A DNA stretch of 11,116 bases from Bryobacteraceae bacterium (GTDB lineage: Bacteria > Acidobacteriota > Terriglobia > Bryobacterales > Bryobacteraceae): NCBI GenBank assembly GCA_030039005.1, contig JASHQT010000348.1, positions 1 to 11,116 on the forward strand. Reading direction: 5' to 3'. Made by a program: the position numbers and the translations under genes. Shown in pieces: positions 7,209 to 11,116 of this stretch (position 1 is its first letter; each line of letters starts with the position of its first letter). The notes beneath the pieces were generated by a model that worked only from the letters and a program-made list of their open reading frames with translations, was not told the origin of the DNA and ran no database searches.

Positions 7209-7233
7209 GGTAAATGCCGGAGCACTTGCTACC
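7209..7233 (-). other. Small hairpin with UCCG tetraloop in the leader of the zinc-ribbon gene
   Basis: Read as minus-strand RNA, AAGUGC pairs with GCAUUU (one G-U) around a UCCG tetraloop, a member of the stable UNCG class, and GGU/ACC can pair below a three-base bulge. It lies 108 nt or more upstream of the chosen start. It may be a leader structure, but a stem this short can arise by chance. Confidence 0.3.
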
Positions 7234-7339
7234 GACTGGGGGTTGCAGGGATGGGATTTAGCGGACTGAGAAGGGGGCCGGCTGGGGGTGCGGGAAGGAA
7301 CCGGCAAAGTAATGTGTTTATCGGTCGAGCGGGCTAAAG

Positions 7340-7368
7340 TTGAGGCCCTATCAGGACGATATTACTAT
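7340..7368 (+). promoter_or_regulatory. Candidate sigma-70-type promoter of the Roadblock gene
   Basis: TTGAGG (7340-7345, 4 of 6 to TTGACA) and TACTAT (7363-7368, 4 of 6 to TATAAT) are separated by exactly 17 nt and lie about 55 nt upstream of the Roadblock ATG. Position and spacing fit, but neither box is strong. Confidence 0.35.
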
Positions 7369-7412
7369 CAGCGCGGAGTGCGCTTGCCTTCCACGCAGAC
7401 GTGGCGCTCGTC

Positions 7413-7417
7413 AGGAG
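7413..7417 (+). promoter_or_regulatory. Ribosome binding site deciding the Roadblock start
   Basis: AGGAG lies 6 nt upstream of the ATG at 7424. It favours that start over the in-frame TTG at 7340, which would add 28 residues of low-quality sequence before the conserved domain. Confidence 0.8.
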
Positions 7418-7423
7418 ACGAAT

Positions 7424-7789
7424 ATGGTGAAACACGAAGCTTTGAAAAATCATCTGGAGACGCTCCGCAGCTCGATTCCGGAGCTGAAGGGTGTGCTACT
7501 GGCCTCCACCGAGGGGCTGCCGGTGGCGCACTCGCTTTCTAACGGCACGGATCCGAATCGGGTAGCGGCGATGGCGGCGGCCGCTTCAAGCCTGGGGCGG
7601 CGCATCAGTGAAAGCATGGCCACCGGAGGGCTTTCCGAGGTCAGTATCCGCGGAGACGACGGCGCTTTGTTTGTATATTCGGCGGGCCCTAAGGCGGTCC
7701 TGGCGGTGATTGGACCCATGGGCGCCAACGCCGGGCTGATCCATTTGGAAGCGCGTGGCGTGGCCAAGGAAATCGGCGACCTATTCTAA
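7424..7789 (+). CDS. Roadblock/LC7 domain protein
   Basis: The 121-residue product is essentially one Roadblock/LC7 domain. Its signature is SSIPELKGVLLASTEGLPVA near the N-terminus, the helix VAAMAAAASSLGRRISESM, then VSIRGDDGALFVYSAGPKAVLAVIGP and a C-terminal helix ending KEIGDLF. In bacteria such proteins dimerise and act as partners or GAPs of small Ras-like GTPases (MglB with MglA), or as free-standing modulators of motility, polarity and signalling. No MglA-type GTPase gene is visible next to it, so the partner is unknown. It has a clear AGGAG ribosome site and its own candidate promoter. It is followed after 76 nt by the sigma-54 activator on the same strand. The family call is firm; the exact role is open. 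Confidence 0.92.
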   Translation: MVKHEALKNHLETLRSSIPELKGVLLASTEGLPVAHSLSNGTDPNRVAAMAAAASSLGRRISESMATGGLSEVSIRGDDGALFVYSAGPKAVLAVIGPMGANAGLIHLEARGVAKEIGDLF

Positions 7790-7790
7790 G

Positions 7791-7826
7791 GCCCCGCGGC
7801 TGGACGCGGACGTTTCGAGGCGGGGC
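7791..7826 (+). other. GC-rich inverted repeat between the Roadblock and sigma-54 activator genes
   Basis: GCCCCGC (7791-7797) pairs perfectly with GCGGGGC (7820-7826) across a 22-nt loop, just after the Roadblock stop. No U-tract follows, so it is at best a pause or weak attenuation site, or a 3' stabilising hairpin. TATACT (7842-7847) downstream could be a -10 box for the next gene, but no matching -35 box is present. Confidence 0.4.
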
Positions 7827-7865
7827 GGCCGGCGGGATGGGTATACTGGAACGTAGGCTCATCAC

Positions 7866-9986
7866 ATGCTCGCGAGCTCCGAACAAAGCGGAGTCGCGGA
7901 GCCCGGAGTTGAGAAACCCTCCGGCAGGGATGGCGAGGGAATTGCCGCCGCGCCGCGAACCGTCCCCCACCACCAATCGCTCCTCGACGTTTCGCAGACC
8001 ATCCTGCAGCATCGCGACCTGGCCGCGCTGTTTCGCGAGCTGGCCGTGCAGTTGCGCGCCATCGTTCCCTTCGATTTTCTAAACCTGGTTCTGTACGACG
8101 CGTCGACGAACACGATGCGCCTCCATATTCTGGAGACCGCGATGGACGTGGAACCCCATGTCCCCGAGATGGAATTTCCTCCCGAGGAATCGCCGTCCGG
8201 GTGGGTGTATGTCCATCAGGAGCCGCTGGTGATCCCGGATGTGAACCGGGAGGCGCGCTGGCCGAAAATCATGGAGGTGCTGAAGCGCAACCGCGTAGTC
8301 AGTTCTTCCTGGCTGCCGCTGACCACGGCACAGCACCGGCTGGGCGCGCTGATGTTCGGGTTCATCTCCGGCGAGCCGCTGGAATCGGAGCTCGACTTCA
8401 TGCGCCAGGTTTCCGCCCAGGTGGCCGTGGCGGTCGACAACACATTAAATTTCGAGAACGCCGAAAGGTATCAGCGGCAACTGGCGCGCGAGCGGGACCG
8501 GCTGCAAGTGCTGCTCGAAATTACCAACGTCCTGGTTTCGGAGCTGGACGTGCGCGAGCTGTTTCCGAGCATCACCGCCTGTCTGCGGCGCGTGACGCCG
8601 AGCGATTACTCGAGCCTGGCGCTCGTGGAGCCCGGCGGCCAGCGCCTGAGAAGCTACGCGTTGGTGTTCGAGGGCAACCCCGAAATCATCCCGCAGGGAG
8701 CGACCGCCGCGCTCGATGAGACGCCCGCGGGGCGGGCCGTCGAGACCCGGCGTCCCTTTGTTCTGAACGCCCAAGAACTAATGCAATTCACTTCCACGGT
8801 GGCACAACGCCTGGTGGGTTCCGGCCTGCAATCGTTTTGTTGCATTCCGTTGATCACGCGCAAGGGAGTGCTCGGAACGTTGAACGTCGGCAGCATGAAA
8901 GAGAACGCGTTCGCGCCGGCCGATGTCGATTTCCTGACCCAGGTGGGCGCGCAAGCCGCGATTGCGATCGAAAACGCGACCGCTTTCCAGCAGATCGCGG
9001 AGCTCAAAGACAAGCTCGCGGAAGAAAAGCTGTACTTGGAAGATGAAATCCGCACGGAGCAGAATTTCGGCGAGATCATCGGGGACGATCCGGCATTTCG
9101 CAAAGTCCTGGACCAATTGGCGACGGTTGCGCCCACTGACGCGTCGGTGCTGATCCTGGGCGAGACCGGGACGGGCAAGGAGTTGATCGCGCGCGCGATT
9201 CATGACCTAAGCGGGCGCCGCGAACGAACGTTCGTGAAGCTCAACTGCGCGGCGATCCCGACGGGTTTGCTCGAAAGCGAGCTGTTCGGCCACGAAAAAG
9301 GCGCCTTTACCGGCGCGATCGCGCAGAAGGTGGGCCGCTTTGAGCTGGCTAACCATGGCACGCTGTTCCTGGATGAAGTAGGCGACATTCCGCTGGAGCT
9401 GCAGCCGAAACTGCTGCGCGCGCTGCAGGAGCATGAGTTCGAGCGGCTGGGCGGCGTGCGGACCATCAAAGTGGACGTGCGGCTGGTGGCGGCCACCAAT
9501 CGGGATCTGGCGCAAATGATCGCCGATCACGAGTTCCGCAGCGATCTGTATTACCGGCTGAGCGTTTTTCCGCTGTCGCTGCCCGCGCTGCGCGAGCGCA
9601 CGGCCGATATTCCGAAGCTGGTCCGCTATTTCACGCAGAAATTCGCGCGGCGCATGAATAAGCGCGTGGAGCGCATTCCGGCCGAAACCATGGAAGCGCT
9701 GGTGGCTTACGCCTGGCCGGGGAACGTGCGGGAGCTGGAGAATCTGATCGAGCGGGCGGTGATTTTGACGCGCGGCGCGAGCCTGGAAATTCCGCTCGCG
9801 GAGTTACGGCCGGCGCGGGAATCCGGGTCGCCGGTGACGCTGGAGGACGCCGAGCGCGACCACATCCGCCGGGTGCTGGAACAGGCCGGGGGCGTAGTGG
9901 GCGGGCCGGGTGGAGCGGCGGTGCGCCTGGGGATGAAGCGCACTACGCTGCAATCGAAGATGAAGAAGCTCGGGATCGAGCGATAA
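7866..9986 (+). CDS. Sigma-54-dependent transcriptional activator with two GAF domains (FhlA-like)
   Basis: This 706-residue bacterial enhancer-binding protein uses ATP to remodel sigma-54 RNA polymerase. Two GAF sensor domains come first, at about residues 40-190 and 215-380, joined by a helical segment ([20 protein letters not shown]). A coiled-coil-like linker ([19 protein letters not shown]) leads to the AAA+ domain, about 400-640, with Walker A GETGTGKE (432-439), an intact GAFTGA loop (479-484), Walker B LFLDEVGD (D503, E504), sensor I VAATNRD, and [10 protein letters not shown]. The C-terminal Fis-type HTH ([20 protein letters not shown]) closely resembles that of FhlA. FhlA senses formate through this architecture, but no hydrogenase or formate dehydrogenase gene is visible, so the ligand is unknown. 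There is no receiver domain. The ribosome site before the ATG is weak (GTAGG). Fully intact and probably active. Confidence 0.95.
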   Translation: MLASSEQSGVAEPGVEKPSGRDGEGIAAAPRTVPHHQSLLDVSQTILQHRDLAALFRELAVQLRAIVPFDFLNLVLYDASTNTMRLHILETAMDVEPHVPEMEFPPEESPSGWVYVHQEPLVIPDVNREARWPKIMEVLKRNRVVSSSWLPLTTAQHRLGALMFGFISGEPLESELDFMRQVSAQVAVAVDNTLNFENAERYQRQLARERDRLQVLLEITNVLVSELDVRELFPSITACLRRVTPSDYSSLALVEPGGQRLRSYALVFEGNPEIIPQGATAALDETPAGRAVETRRPFVLNAQELMQFTSTVAQRLVGSGLQSFCCIPLITRKGVLGTLNVGSMKENAFAPADVDFLTQVGAQAAIAIENATAFQQIAELKDKLAEEKLYLEDEIRTEQNFGEIIGDDPAFRKVLDQLATVAPTDASVLILGETGTGKELIARAIHDLSGRRERTFVKLNCAAIPTGLLESELFGHEKGAFTGAIAQKVGRFELANHGTLFLDEVGDIPLELQPKLLRALQEHEFERLGGVRTIKVDVRLVAATNRDLAQMIADHEFRSDLYYRLSVFPLSLPALRERTADIPKLVRYFTQKFARRMNKRVERIPAETMEALVAYAWPGNVRELENLIERAVILTRGASLEIPLAELRPARESGSPVTLEDAERDHIRRVLEQAGGVVGGPGGAAVRLGMKRTTLQSKMKKLGIER

Positions 9987-9997
9987 TCCCGAGCTTC
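9965..9997. terminator. Perfect 12-bp inverted repeat over the stop codon of the sigma-54 activator
   Basis: GAAGCTCGGGAT (9965-9976) and ATCCCGAGCTTC (9986-9997) are perfect reverse complements around a 9-nt loop that contains most of the TAA stop. The hairpin separates two convergent genes and could end transcription from both sides. Neither side has a proper U-tract (GTTCC follows on the plus strand, TTCATCTTC on the minus), so intrinsic termination is inferred. The left arm is also coding sequence for KKLGI. Confidence 0.6.
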
Positions 9998-10021
9998 GTT
10001 CCGTCCCCTGCTGGACAGCTT

Positions 10022-10567
10022 CTATTGGCTTTTGTGCGCCAGGCGGCTACAGGCCGTATCGGCGCCGGTGGGGTCGATCGCCACTCTGCCTTCTTCGATG
10101 CTGGCGATTTTGCCGTCTTTGTCCACGACGAACGTTGCGCGGTTGGCGACGCCAAGATTCTTGATGAGAATCCCGTACTCCTCGGAAACATTGCGCATGT
10201 GATCGCTCAGGACGGGGTAGCTGACGTTGAGTTCCTTTTTCCAGTGCGCGAGAGTTGGCGTGAAATCGGTGCTAATGGCCAGGATTTGCGCGCCATTAGC
10301 TTCAAACTTTGCGATACCAGACTGGTACGCGTTGAGCTCGGTGGTTCAACCGGCGGTGAAGGCGGCCACGAAGAAGGCCAACACTACGGTCTTCTTGCCG
10401 CGGAAATCGGACAACTTGACGGGCTTGTTGTCTGTGTCGGGAAGGGTGAAGTCGGGCGCCATGTCGCCGACTTTGAGATTGGTTTTGGGGGGATTGAACC
10501 CGGGCGGCTGGGCGGAAAGCACCGCAGTGAGCGTCAGGGATGCCAAAAGCACGGAAATCGATTTCAT
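10022..10567 (-). CDS. Exported peroxiredoxin (AhpC/TSA-type) with in-frame TGA read as selenocysteine
   Basis: The 181-residue product is a thioredoxin-fold peroxiredoxin, expected to reduce peroxides outside the cytoplasm. Residues 1-19 ([19 protein letters not shown]) form a signal peptide. The mature part shows [35 protein letters not shown], then AAFTAG, an in-frame TGA at codon 74 (10346-10348), then [34 protein letters not shown] and [13 protein letters not shown]. In peroxiredoxins the TGA position holds the peroxidatic Cys of PxxxTxxC; here Thr71 is kept and Val67 replaces Pro. Arg143 in the RATFV context fits the active-site arginine. The only cysteine is Cys173 near the C-terminus, a possible resolving partner. 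The frame stays open for 107 codons after TGA to a TAG. A hairpin fitting a bacterial SECIS follows. A strong AGGAG (10573-10577) sits 5 nt before the ATG. Alternatives are a point-mutated pseudogene or a sequencing error. Confidence 0.85.
10311..10348 (-). promoter_or_regulatory. Candidate bacterial SECIS element for Sec74 (UGA plus hairpin)
   Basis: In the minus-strand mRNA, the segment 16-35 nt after UGA folds as GCG/CGC plus UACC/GGUA with one bulged U on the 3' side and apical loop AGUCU (or GUC if A-U closes). The loop G lies 24 nt after the UGA. As I recall the published bacterial SECIS model, it asks for a loop G among the first two apical bases, about 16-37 nt from UGA; both hold. 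The GUC loop with a bulged U recalls the E. coli fdhF element, though there the bulge is on the 5' side. Stem and spacing are seen; SelB binding is inferred. Confidence 0.7.
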
Positions 10568-10572
10568 ATTTT

Positions 10573-10577
10573 CTCCT
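10573..10577 (-). promoter_or_regulatory. Ribosome binding site of the selenoperoxiredoxin gene
   Basis: The minus strand reads AGGAG followed by AAAAT and the ATG at 10567. This strong site fixes the start and places the signal peptide at the N-terminus. A conserved, strong initiation site also argues against a decayed pseudogene. Confidence 0.8.
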
Positions 10578-10634
10578 TGCGACTACTGGAAATTGGGACT
10601 CTGGGGGGAAGCTTAGCATGGTCCGCACTGCGAC

Positions 10635-11116
10635 CTATCGGGCCGCGCGTGTCCGCGAAGAGGGAATGACGAGGTCGAGGCTTTTCGGCAGTTTGACACT
10701 TTCCAGTTCCACTTCCCGGCTGTCTCGGAATGCAAAATATGGCGGTGTCTTAAGATTGTCAACGAGTCGCGCCAGGACGCGAATCCGAACATCGCCGAAG
10801 ACGTGAATCGTCACCAGCCCGCCGCGGTCTGTTTCCCAACGCTGGGGCGAGTTGGCGACGTCGTTCCATACTTTGGTGTGCTCATACGCCATGAAGATGG
10901 AGGCACCCTCGATCGGCTGACCGCTTATGGAAAGCGCCCGGGCGCGAAAGGATCGCTCGGGGAGGCGGCGGACGGTAAGGTCAACATTTCTTAGGTGGGG
11001 GTCTTCGGGTTTGATTTCGAGTGTTTGTGAGGTTGGAGCGTATGGAGATTCTTCATACGGATCCTTGAACGGACCGTAGGGGTTCGCGATCAGCAGGTAA
11101 CGCAACCCGGGGGACA
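10635..11116 (-). CDS. Carboxypeptidase-regulatory-like domain protein, C-terminal part (5' end outside window)
   Basis: The frame is open to the right edge of the window, so the start is not seen; 159 complete residues remain. The apparent TTG start at 11105 is not needed, because the frame continues upstream (SPGLRYLLIANPYGPF). The middle part, DLTVRRLPERSFRARALSIS followed by GQPIEGASIFMAYE, with later TDRGGLVTIHVF and GDVRIRVLARL, has the plan of carboxypeptidase regulatory-like or Ig-like beta-sandwich domains: a G-x-P-I-x-G-A-x-I strand, then a T-D-x-x-G turn. These are common in large secreted proteins of Acidobacteriota. I see no catalytic motif in the visible part. The TAG stop lies 67 nt upstream of the peroxiredoxin ATG on the same strand, so the two genes may be cotranscribed. 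The domain assignment is by pattern only. Confidence 0.6.
   Translation of the reverse strand, partial: SPGLRYLLIANPYGPFKDPYEESPYAPTSQTLEIKPEDPHLRNVDLTVRRLPERSFRARALSISGQPIEGASIFMAYEHTKVWNDVANSPQRWETDRGGLVTIHVFGDVRIRVLARLVDNLKTPPYFAFRDSREVELESVKLPKSLDLVIPSSRTRAAR

Larger units (their letters stand above)
7102..7423. other. Divergent intergenic region between the zinc-ribbon gene and the Roadblock gene
   Basis: This 322-nt stretch separates two divergently transcribed genes and should hold both promoters. Its left 69 nt (7102-7170) can be read as an N-terminal extension of the zinc-ribbon gene from a GTG. No convincing RNA gene or further ORF with codon bias is seen. A plus-strand promoter candidate and a small hairpin are listed separately. 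On the minus strand TATAGA (7152-7157) could be a -10 box, but no -35 match lies at the right distance. Confidence 0.6.

Noticed and set aside
7340..7423. Upstream TTG start for the Roadblock gene
   Set aside because: The ATG at 7424 has a good AGGAG 6 nt upstream and begins the conserved domain; the extension has no conserved character and overlaps the promoter candidate.
8802..8820. TGGCAC at 8802 as a possible -24 element of a sigma-54 promoter
   Set aside because: The -12 TTGC is missing at the required spacing, and the site lies inside the GAF2 coding region.
10346..10567. A 73-residue truncated thioredoxin-like gene, or a pseudogene with a nonsense mutation
   Set aside because: The frame continues open with conserved family motifs to a TAG, the TGA replaces exactly the catalytic Cys, a SECIS-like hairpin follows, and the ribosome site and signal peptide are intact. 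Error or recent mutation is not fully excluded.
10025..10669. Plus-strand open frame of 214 codons opposite the peroxiredoxin
   Set aside because: It is the antisense shadow of the selenoperoxiredoxin gene. It shows no family signature and looks favourable only because the real gene is interrupted by TGA.

Overview
The window is high-GC bacterial chromosome, densely coded, with little intergenic space. The mix suggests an Acidobacteriota member of the Solibacteres/Bryobacterales type: a Zn-ribbon/membrane/beta-sandwich protein beginning MRCLYCGKELALLKRL, a carboxypeptidase-regulatory-like protein, a GAF sigma-54 activator and an exported selenoperoxiredoxin. This placement rests on my memory of the families, not on a search. 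No tRNA, rRNA, CRISPR array, IS element or phage gene is visible.

Layout. (1) Positions 1-2705, plus strand: the C-terminal 503 residues of DNA polymerase III alpha (dnaE), then accA, then a 90-residue membrane-anchored four-cysteine protein. The three are packed end to end as one translational unit; dnaE-accA is also the order in E. coli. (2) Positions 2715-2812: a large imperfect inverted repeat, four 9-nt units per arm, between convergent genes. (3) Positions 2818-7101, minus strand: a two-gene unit. The upstream gene encodes an N-terminal zinc ribbon, a very long Pro/Ala/Glu linker, one membrane helix and a C-terminal beta-sandwich-like domain. The downstream gene is a 15-repeat TPR protein. 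(4) Positions 7102-7423: divergent regulatory region. (5) Positions 7424-9986, plus strand: a Roadblock/LC7 protein and an FhlA-like sigma-54-dependent activator with two GAF domains, ending in a perfect 12-bp inverted repeat. (6) Positions 10022-11116, minus strand: a secreted peroxiredoxin whose catalytic cysteine codon is TGA, and the C-terminal end of a carboxypeptidase-regulatory-like protein.

The most interesting object is the peroxiredoxin at 10022-10567. Conventional gene calling would cut it at residue 73. The same frame stays open for 107 more codons, with family motifs on both sides of the TGA. The TGA sits exactly at the peroxidatic Cys, and a short hairpin with a GU-containing apical loop lies at bacterial SECIS distance. 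Two other genes here (accA and the TPR gene) use TGA as a normal stop, so the code is not globally reassigned. The best reading is an exported selenoprotein peroxiredoxin with Sec74 and a single C-terminal Cys173.

The zinc-ribbon/TM/beta-sandwich protein together with its TPR partner is a second, less understood system: a possible trans-envelope scaffold with no obvious enzyme. The adjacent Roadblock and sigma-54 genes may or may not belong with it.
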